9,143 nucleotides of DNA from an uncultured Flammeovirgaceae bacterium (GCA_937138955.1 CAKZPJ010000136.1:1-9143), one strand, 5' to 3'; positions 1 through 6,270 are shown, counted from the stretch's first letter. A program made the numbers and translations. Notes: generated by a model from the sequence alone, not told the origin.

Positions 1-760
1 TATTGACCGAGAACACTTCTATTTTACCCGCAATCGTTGGTAAACCCGGAATAATTCCGATTAAAATTAATATAATAAATGCCCCACTGATTACTAGGGT
101 AGTAATCACTCCGCGAGTGGTGGGCTGATGCTTGTGGAAGTAGTAAATTAAACCTAAAGCCGGAATAGTTACCAAGTTCAGCAGATGCACTCCGATAGAA
201 AGACCCATGGTGTAAGCAATCAGAATGAGCCAGCGATTGGCAGCGGCTTCATCTTCGATGTTTTCCCACTTCAGAATGGCCCAGAAAACGAAGGCGGTAA
301 AGAACTGAGAAAGACCGTATACTTCGGCCTCGGTAGCTGAGAACCAGACAGAATCAGAAAACAGACAAGCTAATGCTCCGATGATTCCCCCACCCAATAT
401 CCAAACTTTCTGGGCAGATGTTTCATCACCTAATTTTACTTTCAATACTTTGTGCCCTAGCAAGGTAATCGTCCAGAACAAAAACATAATGGCGAAAGCG
501 GTGCTAATTACGCTTACCATGTTCACCCAGTAAGCGACCATTTGCTCATCGCCAAAGGACAGAAATGAGAACAAACGACCAATTAGCAAAAATAGCGGAG
601 CACCGGGTGGGTGCGGAACTTCTAGTTTGTACGATACGGCAATGAACTCGCCACAATCCCAAAAACTAGCAGTTTCCTCTACGGTGAGCATATAAACTAG
701 CAGGGATATCGCAAAAATTCCCCAGCCGATAAAGTCATTAAGCTTTTTGTATGTCAGCAT
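1..760 (-). CDS. DUF2723 family membrane protein (GT-C / protein O-mannosyltransferase-like), N-terminal part
   Basis: The reading frame starts at ATG 760-758 and stays open for 253 codons to the window edge, so the C-terminal part is missing. The start is MLTYKKLNDF, followed by a hydrophobic helix (about residues 11-26). A first extracytoplasmic loop carries FWDCGEF (33-39) and HPPGAP (50-55), the hallmark of DUF2723 proteins, which are abundant in Bacteroidota. Further conserved-looking stretches are FSATEAEVYGL (140-150) and SIGVHLLNL (188-196). At least five hydrophobic segments are visible, near 11-26, 84-101, 120-135, 177-205 and 217-240. D35 and E38 occupy the loop where GT-C glycosyltransferases keep catalytic acidic residues. 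The family is related to protein O-mannosyltransferases that move a sugar from a lipid carrier onto secreted proteins, but the substrate here cannot be read from sequence. It is the last of three minus-strand genes, with a 188-bp gap upstream, and no exact TAnnTTTG promoter was seen in that gap. Confidence 0.88.
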   Translation of the reverse strand, partial: MLTYKKLNDFIGWGIFAISLLVYMLTVEETASFWDCGEFIAVSYKLEVPHPPGAPLFLLIGRLFSFLSFGDEQMVAYWVNMVSVISTAFAIMFLFWTITLLGHKVLKVKLGDETSAQKVWILGGGIIGALACLFSDSVWFSATEAEVYGLSQFFTAFVFWAILKWENIEDEAAANRWLILIAYTMGLSIGVHLLNLVTIPALGLIYYFHKHQPTTRGVITTLVISGAFIILILIGIIPGLPTIAGKIEVFSVN

Positions 761-832
761 GAACCTACAACTACGTTTATGAATAGAGGTGTAAAACTAA
801 TGGAAACGCGGTAGGATTAAAACGATTTCTGC

Positions 833-848
833 AACTACCGTAGTAGTT
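833..848. repeat. 6-bp perfect palindrome with 4-nt spacer
   Basis: AACTAC and GTAGTT flank a CGTA spacer, about 73 bases upstream of the DUF2723 start codon. It is the right size for a dimeric regulator site or a small RNA hairpin. No regulator can be named, and a repeat this short can arise by chance. Confidence 0.3.
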
Positions 849-904
849 AGTACGCTATGAGGCTCAGATAAATTTCGTTGACACTGAAATTTAACATTTT
901 TTAG

Positions 905-947
905 CAGTCACTGTAAAGCAGTCGTCGAGGAATGATCAGAGTGACTG
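905..947. repeat. 8-bp inverted repeat directly downstream of the DUF2805 gene
   Basis: CAGTCACT (905-912) and AGTGACTG (940-947) are exact inverted copies with a 27-base spacer, starting two bases beyond the DUF2805 stop codon on the minus strand. The place suits a 3'-end hairpin. However, the bases that follow it in the minus-strand transcript are CUAAAAAAUG rather than a U-run, so this is not a canonical intrinsic terminator. Confidence 0.35.
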
Positions 948-948
948 G

Positions 949-1224
949 TCAGCGTTTCGATATCTTATTGAAAGAGATATTTTTCTGGCGGGTACTTTTG
1001 AATGTTCCTTCTTCGAAATTACGCTTTTTTTGATGTTTAGTGCTACGGCCTTGCACTCGCTCGCGCCACATACGCCACGAACTAGGTTTCATTTCCCGGC
1101 GCATCAGTTTGATAACTTCTTTTTCGGACAGGCCAAATTGGGCTTCAATGGCATCAAAAGTAGTTCGGTCTTCCCAAGCCATCTCTACAATTCGATCTAC
1201 GTCGCGCTCACTTAGTTCTGGCAT
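949..1224 (-). CDS. DUF2805 / TIGR03643 family small protein
   Basis: This 91-residue protein of unknown function begins MPELSERDVDRIVEMAWEDR. It has the family's characteristic pattern: MAWEDRTTF (15-23), FGLSEKEVIKLMRREM (30-45), then KPSSWRMWRERVQGR (46-60) rich in Trp, Met and Arg. The central part (about 22-45) reads like a helix-turn-helix (DAIEAQFGLSEKEVIKLMR), so nucleic-acid binding is plausible but unproven. The tail after residue 60 is Lys/Arg-rich and probably disordered. The length fits the family, which I recall as about 70-90 residues and found mostly in marine bacteria. It lies 159 bp downstream of the DUF2911 gene on the same strand, but a long inverted repeat fills that gap, so co-transcription is uncertain. 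The start is the only ATG ahead of the conserved region. Confidence 0.85.
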   Translation of the reverse strand: MPELSERDVDRIVEMAWEDRTTFDAIEAQFGLSEKEVIKLMRREMKPSSWRMWRERVQGRSTKHQKKRNFEEGTFKSTRQKNISFNKISKR

Positions 1225-1227
1225 TTT

Positions 1228-1379
1228 TAGGTTTTAGAGATTGGGGGTTAGGTCTTAGAAAAACATCTATTAGTAAACTAGCGTTTTGGCTGAATGTTTA
1301 CTGGCCGACAATACGCATATTCGACACTCGCCAATTGCGTTTCGCTACCCAACTCTTAAGACCCAATCCCCAAAACCCA
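1228..1379. repeat. Intergenic element bounded by long imperfect inverted repeats
   Basis: The left arm (1230-1258) and right arm (1355-1378) are imperfect inverted copies. They share GGTTTT, ATTGGG and TCTTA blocks, with a 7-base insertion in the left arm (1246-1252). A second hairpin is nested inside: AGTAAAC (1272-1278) and GTTTACT (1296-1302) with a 17-base loop. Together they fill almost the whole gap between the DUF2911 stop and the DUF2805 start. It could be a transcript-end structure or the remnant of a small non-autonomous inverted-repeat element. No convincing target-site duplication is visible. Confidence 0.5.
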
Positions 1380-1383
1380 GAGA

Positions 1384-2238
1384 TTACATTTCCTCGCTAA
1401 TGGTAGTCATTAGTTCATCGTTCATCTTTACGTAGGCCTGGTTGCCGTTTTCTTCGGCTAGCTCTTTCGATTTTTTGGCAGCAGCCATGGCACTTTCATA
1501 TTTTCCATTTTTCTCGTGGATTTTTGCTTGTAGGTGCATTACCCAATAACGGGAATCATTAAGTTCAACAGCTTTGTCAACCCATGCTTGCGCCTGCTCC
1601 ATATCTTTATCGTTAGTGTAGTAGTAATTTGCCGCCGCGTAGTACATATTAGGATCGTCACCCGGATTAGCCATTTTATCTTCAATCTGCGCCATCACAT
1701 TTTTGTCTACGTTCGGATCTTCTATGTCTAGCGTGATCATAGTATTTTCCCAAACCAGATGAAGCTTTGCCCCGGTATCAGTCAGGTCTGAGAACATAAA
1801 CGTTAATGTCTCAAAAGGCATATCAGTCTTCTTCGCAGGAACTTTTACACGGAACATATCCTGACTTTCGTCGTAATTCCCTGTACCCGATTGCTTCGTA
1901 TTTTTGTTTACAATCATGGTCCACTCGTCCTCACCTGGAATGCTAAATAGCGCGTATTCGCCTTCAGGTAAAGAGTTACCTTCAATCATTACTTCGTCGC
2001 TCACCATAAGTTTGGTAGCCATGTTAGCTCCAGTGCGCCACAGTTTATCGTAAGCCTCTAGACCACCGAAAATTTTACGCCCCTTCATCCCAGGTCGTGA
2101 ATACTCAATGCTTACTTCAGCTAGCCCAACCGTTTGGGAGACTTCGCTCAACGGACTCGGCTGCGGAGTAGTAATTTGCGCTTCTACCTGCCAAACAATT
2201 AGCAGGGCAATTACCATAAGATAAATACTTCGTTTCAT
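1384..2238 (-). CDS. Secreted DUF2911 domain protein with C-terminal TPR-like helices
   Basis: This 284-residue protein has an N-terminal Sec signal peptide: MKRSIYLMVIALLIVWQVEA, with probable cleavage after VEA at residue 20. It should therefore be periplasmic or otherwise exported. There is no lipobox Cys. The DUF2911 domain (about 22-170) shows YSRPGMKGRKIFG (46-58), LWRTGANMATKL (66-77), LPEGEYALFSIPG (90-102) and LHLVWENTMI (159-168), all typical of this Bacteroidota family. Residues about 180-275 form helical repeats: MYYAAANYYYTN, AQAWVDKAVELND and YESAMAAAKKSKELAEENG read as two to three degenerate TPR units, a layout common in longer DUF2911 proteins. Molecular function is unknown. 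The gene has its own promoter (2266-2295) and is divergent from the glycosylase gene at 2485. Confidence 0.9.
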   Translation of the reverse strand: MKRSIYLMVIALLIVWQVEAQITTPQPSPLSEVSQTVGLAEVSIEYSRPGMKGRKIFGGLEAYDKLWRTGANMATKLMVSDEVMIEGNSLPEGEYALFSIPGEDEWTMIVNKNTKQSGTGNYDESQDMFRVKVPAKKTDMPFETLTFMFSDLTDTGAKLHLVWENTMITLDIEDPNVDKNVMAQIEDKMANPGDDPNMYYAAANYYYTNDKDMEQAQAWVDKAVELNDSRYWVMHLQAKIHEKNGKYESAMAAAKKSKELAEENGNQAYVKMNDELMTTISEEM

Positions 2239-2265
2239 AGTTAGTGCAATTTTTAGTTAAGAGCA

Positions 2266-2295
2266 CAAAGTTAGTCACTAGGTGTTTGAAAACAA
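2266..2295 (-). promoter_or_regulatory. Bacteroidota-type promoter of the DUF2911 gene
   Basis: On the minus strand TTG (2295-2293) is followed after 19 bases by TAACTTTG (2273-2266), an exact match to the Bacteroidota sigma-factor -7 consensus TAnnTTTG at a normal spacing from the -33 TTG. It lies about 28 bases ahead of ATG 2238, giving a short leader of roughly 20 bases. Confidence 0.65.
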
Positions 2296-2302
2296 GTACC
2301 GC

Positions 2303-2475
2303 GTTAGGGAGTGTTATAGTTCGTAGTGCTTAGTGTTCGGGTGTTCGGGTGCTCGAGTATGAAATTCTGAGTGCCCCTTGCCCGGCTCACTATTATTGAA
2401 CTTTGGACTTAAAAACGTACGCTGAAGCACCATAGCACTGAGAGCCATAACACCCTAACAACAAGCACTCAGAAT
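2303..2475. repeat. Two interleaved inverted repeats in the divergent intergenic region
   Basis: Repeat A pairs 2303-2330 with 2432-2459. The shared blocks are GTTAGGG, TGTTAT and AGTGCT, with a 2-base bulge and a few mismatches. Repeat B pairs ATTCTGAGTGC (2364-2374) with GCACTCAGAAT (2465-2475), an exact 11-bp match. The arms run A-B-A'-B', so both stems could form at once only as a pseudoknot; otherwise they exclude each other. B' ends 9 bases before the glycosylase start codon, so it lies in that gene's leader. No coding frame of interest is present. Function unknown. Confidence 0.5.
2333..2356. repeat. Short tandem repeat, GTGTTCGG x3
   Basis: Two exact copies of GTGTTCGG are followed by a third copy with two changes (GTGCTCGA). 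The array lies between the arms of the surrounding inverted repeats. It may reflect slippage-prone intergenic DNA; copy number may vary between strains. Confidence 0.5.
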
Positions 2476-2484
2476 CCTGAATTT

Positions 2485-3087
2485 ATGAAAATATTAGATA
2501 GTAGTTTTTACCAACGAGCCAATATTTTGCAAATCAGTCAGGAACTGCTGGGCAAATATCTTTTTACTGAGATTGATGGCGAGATTACGGGCGGAAAGGT
2601 AGTTGAAACTGAAGCTTACGCTCACCAAGGAGATCGGGCGACTGAAATGCATCTGAATCGGCGCAATACGCGCACTGATGTCATGTACCAAGCCGGTGGG
2701 GTAGCCTACGTGTATACAGTATACCGCATTCACCGAATGTTCAATATCATCACCAACCAAGAAGACAAACCTGATGCAGTATTAATCAGAGCAATTAAAC
2801 CTACCAAGGGCACTGAGCTTATGAAACAACGGCGAGGCATTGATGATGAGAAGCGACTAACCGCTGGGCCAGGAATGCTCACCCAAGCGTTAGGAATTAG
2901 TACCGATCACTACGGAATTTTACTCACTACCGGAGAAACAATCTGGTTGGAAGATCATGGTGAAGAAGTAGAAAAGGGCAATATTATTGCTAGTCCTCGG
3001 GTAGGCATTGACTACGCCGGAGAAGATGCTCAACTTCCGTGGCGTTTCCGAATAAAAAACAACTCGTGGGTGAGTAAAGTTAGGTAA
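2485..3087 (+). CDS. mpg: DNA-3-methyladenine glycosylase, AAG/MPG family
   Basis: This cytoplasmic base-excision repair enzyme should remove alkylated purines such as 3-methyladenine by cutting the N-glycosidic bond. The 200-residue length is typical for a bacterial AAG. Aligned by eye with human AAG without gaps through this region, VVETEAY holds the catalytic Glu (E43, human E125) and Y45 (Y127). GGVAYVYTVY holds Y77 (Y159) and the intercalating Y80 (Y162). N87 matches N169 and R102 matches R182. LTAGPGMLTQALGI (125-138) is the conserved family block. Two sites are unusual: the residue matching human His136 is Glu (E54, in DRATEMH), and Gly163 is Arg (R81, in VYRIHRMFN). The fold and catalytic Glu are intact, so a glycosylase is expected, but base preference may differ. 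The gene appears monocistronic; a weak promoter candidate is at 2378-2405. Confidence 0.93.
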   Translation: MKILDSSFYQRANILQISQELLGKYLFTEIDGEITGGKVVETEAYAHQGDRATEMHLNRRNTRTDVMYQAGGVAYVYTVYRIHRMFNIITNQEDKPDAVLIRAIKPTKGTELMKQRRGIDDEKRLTAGPGMLTQALGISTDHYGILLTTGETIWLEDHGEEVEKGNIIASPRVGIDYAGEDAQLPWRFRIKNNSWVSKVR

Positions 3088-3115
3088 ATACTACTGTACC
3101 TATCGGACGGAAAAA

Positions 3116-3150
3116 TATCAATATCGGAATCTAAAACATTGATATTGATA
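3116..3150. repeat. AT-rich 9-bp inverted repeat upstream of the cassette promoter
   Basis: TATCAATAT (3116-3124) and ATATTGATA (3142-3150) are perfect inverted copies with a 17-base spacer. The dyad ends about 15 bases before the -33 element of the DUF4956 promoter and starts 28 bases after the glycosylase stop. It could be a regulator-binding site or a weak AT-only hairpin at the glycosylase 3' end. There is no GC stem plus T-run to call a terminator. Confidence 0.4.
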
Positions 3151-3165
3151 ATACACCATCATTTT

Positions 3166-3197
3166 TTGTACAAATACGTTATTTTTTTATAAATTTG
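3166..3197 (+). promoter_or_regulatory. Bacteroidota-type promoter of the DUF4956-VTC-CotH cassette
   Basis: TTG (3166-3168, at the end of a T-run) and TAAATTTG (3190-3197) are spaced by 21 bases, matching the -33 / -7 TAnnTTTG architecture. Transcription would start near 3203-3206, leaving a leader of about 30 bases before ATG 3234. The site also argues against translation starting at TTG 3195, which lies inside the -7 element. Confidence 0.65.
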
Positions 3198-3233
3198 CAA
3201 GAACATCTACTACTGTCCGTTACGAAACCATCT

Positions 3234-3905
3234 ATGATCGAATATATTTATGATATATACCACAGTATATCATCTACTGAGGAAGGACGGCTTATCCGAA
3301 ACTTATTACTGACTGCCATTTTTGCCGAGACTGTCGCTTTTTCCTACACTCGCTTCAGTAACACTATTTCTAACAAGAGTAGCTTCGCTAAAAACTTTTT
3401 TTTAATATCGGTAACCACCATGCTGGTGATTACTTTCATTAAAGGCTCGTTGGCACTTTCATTAGGATTAGTAGGAGCTTTGTCAATTATCCGCTTTCGA
3501 ACCGCAATCAAAGAACCCGAAGAACTCGCGTATCTGTTTTTGACGGTCGGTATTGGCCTGGGATTTGGCGCGGGATACGTACTGCTTACTATTATGGCCG
3601 TACTGTTAATTCTTCTTATAATTTTTATCAAATATCAGGTAACTAAGCAAGAAGATAATCAGAACCTATTTATCAATTTTGCTACGCTCAAGCAAGAGAG
3701 ATTTAATACTGAAGAGCTGATTAGTTTGCTTGGAGAGCACACTTCTACCCTAAAGCTGAAACGATTTGAAGAATCGAGTGAGCAGTTTGAGGCTACCTTC
3801 AACGCGGTGTTTCCCAATATTGAGAGTCTGAGTAACTGTAAAGATACAATACTAGCCAAGTACCCAAATTGCAACGTAAACTACATTGAAGTAGAGAATT
3901 ACTAA
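3234..3905 (+). CDS. DUF4956 family multi-pass membrane protein
   Basis: I start this 223-residue protein at ATG 3234 (MIEYIYDIYH) because the in-frame TTG at 3195 overlaps the promoter. Residues about 20-135 hold four or so hydrophobic segments (near 22-38, 54-70, 73-85, and 98-134 as one or two helices). The family signature SLGLVGALSIIRFR followed by TAIKEPEELAYLF spans 76-102 and is very well kept; its Arg/Glu residues within a membrane region are striking. After residue 136 comes a soluble tail of about 85 residues, probably a small alpha/beta domain facing the cytosol. The biochemical role is unknown. DUF4956 genes are often found next to VTC-domain and CotH genes, as here, which suggests a membrane partner for polyphosphate synthesis or export; that is inference. 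It is the first gene of the cassette, 63 bp ahead of the VTC gene. Confidence 0.9.
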   Translation: MIEYIYDIYHSISSTEEGRLIRNLLLTAIFAETVAFSYTRFSNTISNKSSFAKNFFLISVTTMLVITFIKGSLALSLGLVGALSIIRFRTAIKEPEELAYLFLTVGIGLGFGAGYVLLTIMAVLLILLIIFIKYQVTKQEDNQNLFINFATLKQERFNTEELISLLGEHTSTLKLKRFEESSEQFEATFNAVFPNIESLSNCKDTILAKYPNCNVNYIEVENY

Positions 3906-3968
3906 CCTGACCCAAAACTATTATCTACTGCCTACCTAAATATTTGTCTACTATGAAAATCGTCTGCT

Positions 3969-4664
3969 ATGGATCAATTATCTACCTTTTACCGCTACGA
4001 GCGGAAATTTGTCGTTCCCAATAACTCTTATCCGCTATCACTTTTTTTAAAAACCCTGCAAGTACCCTTTCGCGAAGCATATCCCAGTCGGATTATTAAC
4101 AATGTCTACTTTGACACCTTGGATTTTCAATCTTTTGCTGAAAATGTTTACGGCAAAGCCGACCGAGTGAAGGTACGAATGCGGTGGTACGACGAGTCGG
4201 TAAACAATAAAGAGTACCAACCTCAATTAGAGTTCAAAATAAAGCGGGCTTTACTCGGTACAAAAAAGACTTATGCGCTTAACGCAGTTGAGGATCGGAA
4301 AGAGCTAGTAGACAAGCAAGCAATCTATCAGAACTTAGCTACTTCAGGATTGCCCCCGAATGTGCTAGATGATTTGAAAGTTCGGCAACCGGTGCTAATT
4401 AACCGATATAAGCGTAAGTACTTTGAATCGCTCAATAATCGTATCCGTATCACACTAGACACTGATATTTCATTCCGAAGATTTAGCGCTATTAATAACG
4501 CTAAAGGTCATTCGTACAATACTTCCAATATTTTAGAGCTGAAGTATGACATGGCTCAAGAGGAACTCGGGCGAAAGATTGGGAATATGCTACCCTTTCG
4601 ATTATCTAAATTCTCTAAGTACCAAATGGGGATGGAACGAACATTCTTCTACTATGCTCATTAA
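3969..4664 (+). CDS. VTC-domain polyphosphate polymerase
   Basis: This 231-residue protein consists only of a VTC catalytic domain, a tunnel-shaped fold of the triphosphate-tunnel-metalloenzyme type that in yeast Vtc4 makes polyphosphate from ATP. It lacks the SPX and membrane domains of the yeast protein. Visible tunnel motifs, in order, are YERKFVV (10-16), VYFDT (46-50), RVKVRMRWY (66-74), LEFKIKR (87-93), INRYKRKYF (144-152), ITLDTD (161-166), ILELKYD (188-194) and KFSKYQMGME (214-223). Each alternating strand supplies the Lys/Arg or Glu expected for phosphate and metal binding: K13, K68, R70, R72, E88, K90, R146, E190 and K192. No signal peptide is present, so it should be cytosolic, perhaps held at the membrane by the DUF4956 protein. 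Its stop codon lies inside the start of the CotH gene. Polymerase activity is inferred from the family. Confidence 0.9.
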   Translation: MDQLSTFYRYERKFVVPNNSYPLSLFLKTLQVPFREAYPSRIINNVYFDTLDFQSFAENVYGKADRVKVRMRWYDESVNNKEYQPQLEFKIKRALLGTKKTYALNAVEDRKELVDKQAIYQNLATSGLPPNVLDDLKVRQPVLINRYKRKYFESLNNRIRITLDTDISFRRFSAINNAKGHSYNTSNILELKYDMAQEELGRKIGNMLPFRLSKFSKYQMGMERTFFYYAH

Positions 4665-6270
4665 GAAAAAGCGTTCAAGAAAAACCTACCTCTTTGGTGT
4701 AATTATCGGATTATCAGCACTATTAGCTGGATACGGCTTATTACTGAGACAAAAGCCGAATTTTGAAGCAGCTTTTGCAGTTTCTCCCCAAGACTCAGTA
4801 ACGTTGACACTTGAGTCTTCGCAATCTATGCAACCCAACTATACTCTATTCGGAGCATCAGGGATAATAAATCGTACCCTAGTTAAAGGAGCCACTCCCA
4901 GTCGATTTTATTCTGAGCCGCTTAGAGAATTACCCAATTATCCAGCTCCGGTAATAACACCTACTCACCCTAAGGCACTGATTGTAGCCTTAACCTACCC
5001 GTGGGCCTCCCAAGTGAGTGCTTCTCAAGCTCAATACATTACTTTGTTGCTCGATAGCACAACACTTCCAGTTGTATCGTTAAATGCGCCCCACCACTAT
5101 TTCTTCGGTGATAAGGGTCTGTACTCTATTGAGGGGAAAGTCAAAACGGCTACCACTTATCCTCTTCACTTCCAGATGCTGGATACCGATGGTAAGACAA
5201 TAGTTTCGGAACGAATGCAGGCCACCGTAGCGGGGAATAGCACTAGGAAGCTACCTATGAAATCACTTAGGTTTGATCTGGAACAACCGTTACCGGGAAC
5301 GCGCTTTTTTGGCGATAGTGCGAAACAGATGTTATCTTCAGTACAGCTCAGAAATGCAGGAAACGATTTTTTACTAGCCTTTATGCGCGATGCAGTGGTA
5401 AGTGCCCTAAGCCAACCAACCAATTGCATCAATCTAGGTTTTCAGCCGGTGGTAGTGTTTCTCAACGGTGAATTCTGGGGATTACAGTACTTGCGAGAGC
5501 GAGTAAGTAAAGAGAACCTTCAAATGAAATACTCCGACTTGGATGCTAGTCAGATTATTTTAGGTGAATTGCACAAGGGAAAAGCTCTAGTTATGAGTAA
5601 CGGGTTTGACTATGAAATTGGACGACTGATGGAATTTGTCCGGCAAACTGATCTTACGCAAGATGCCAACTACGACAGCCTGAGCCAGTTGGTTAATATT
5701 CCTAATTTTATAGATTATGTAGCGGTAGAAACTTTTGTAAGTAACAGTGATTGGCCTCATAATAATGTAAAATGCGTTTTTCTGGATGGGCAACTACATT
5801 TTTTGCTATACGACACTGACTTTGCTTTTGCTTATCCAAAACATTACCAAGAACAAGTAGGGAATTACTTTAATTGGTCAAGCTCCATTCATAATGTGAA
5901 CGCTCTTACCCATAACTACTTCGATTCGCTAGATACTCAGCTTCCCAGTGAAGTGGGGCAACTGTACCAAGTCCTCATACAGATTCCCGTTTTTCGTCAG
6001 CAATTTATTAATCGCTATCGCGATCTTCTGGATTCTTCCCTTTCTCAGGCGAGAGTAAGGCAAGTAGTTCATGCATTACGCAATCAGTTATCACCTCTAA
6101 TGCCGCAGCATATTGCCCGTTGGGGCTACCCGATCTCAGTGGAAGACTGGCAGCAGAACACCGAGCAAATTATTAACTTTTCTACTCGGCGACGACATAT
6201 AGTTCTTAATCAATTAGAGGAGTTAGAAGATCGGAGCCATTCAACTGGTATTACCCTTTCTAATCACTAG
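4654..6270 (+). CDS. CotH-family atypical protein kinase, membrane-anchored
   Basis: I start at ATG 4654, which overlaps the VTC stop by 11 bp (ATGCTCATTAA), giving 538 residues. The upstream in-frame ATG at 4546 lies inside the VTC gene. MLIKKKRSRKTY plus a hydrophobic helix (about 12-31) forms an uncleaved signal anchor with the bulk of the protein in the periplasm. Residues about 45-130 resemble a worn CHB_HEX-like domain (YTLFGAS in place of YTLDGS). The CotH region follows: LPVVSL (138-143), STRKLPMKSLRF (196-207), RNAGNDF (233-239), FLNGEFWGLQYLRER (269-283), SNSDWPHNN with putative catalytic D366 and N370/N371, and YDTDF with putative metal-binding D387 and D389. Bacillus CotH phosphorylates spore-coat proteins; this organism is unlikely to sporulate, so the substrate is unknown. 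The key residues are present, so it should be active. Overlap with the VTC gene suggests translational coupling. Confidence 0.88.
   Translation: MLIKKKRSRKTYLFGVIIGLSALLAGYGLLLRQKPNFEAAFAVSPQDSVTLTLESSQSMQPNYTLFGASGIINRTLVKGATPSRFYSEPLRELPNYPAPVITPTHPKALIVALTYPWASQVSASQAQYITLLLDSTTLPVVSLNAPHHYFFGDKGLYSIEGKVKTATTYPLHFQMLDTDGKTIVSERMQATVAGNSTRKLPMKSLRFDLEQPLPGTRFFGDSAKQMLSSVQLRNAGNDFLLAFMRDAVVSALSQPTNCINLGFQPVVVFLNGEFWGLQYLRERVSKENLQMKYSDLDASQIILGELHKGKALVMSNGFDYEIGRLMEFVRQTDLTQDANYDSLSQLVNIPNFIDYVAVETFVSNSDWPHNNVKCVFLDGQLHFLLYDTDFAFAYPKHYQEQVGNYFNWSSSIHNVNALTHNYFDSLDTQLPSEVGQLYQVLIQIPVFRQQFINRYRDLLDSSLSQARVRQVVHALRNQLSPLMPQHIARWGYPISVEDWQQNTEQIINFSTRRRHIVLNQLEELEDRSHSTGITLSNH

Noticed and set aside
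905..947. Intrinsic terminator for the DUF2805 gene
   Set aside because: The hairpin lacks a U-run on the transcribed strand and has a long loop, so it is listed only as a repeat.
2378..2405. Possible promoter TTG-N17-GAACTTTG for the glycosylase gene
   Set aside because: The -7 element has G instead of the first T and the spacing is short. Too weak to list as a feature, though it is the best candidate in that region.
3195..3233. TTG start for the DUF4956 gene
   Set aside because: It overlaps the -7 promoter element and adds residues not needed for the family domain.
3930..3950. TAAATATTTG as a second promoter ahead of the VTC gene
   Set aside because: The spacing inside the -7 motif is wrong and no TTG lies at the right distance. 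Read-through from the promoter at 3166 is simpler.
3953..4024. 23-codon frame starting ATGAAAATCGTC
   Set aside because: It overlaps the start of the VTC gene in another frame, is short and resembles nothing known.
4546..4653. N-terminal extension of the CotH gene to ATG 4546
   Set aside because: The extra 36 residues lie entirely inside the VTC gene in another frame, and they would bury the clear KKK-plus-hydrophobic signal anchor that begins at 4654.
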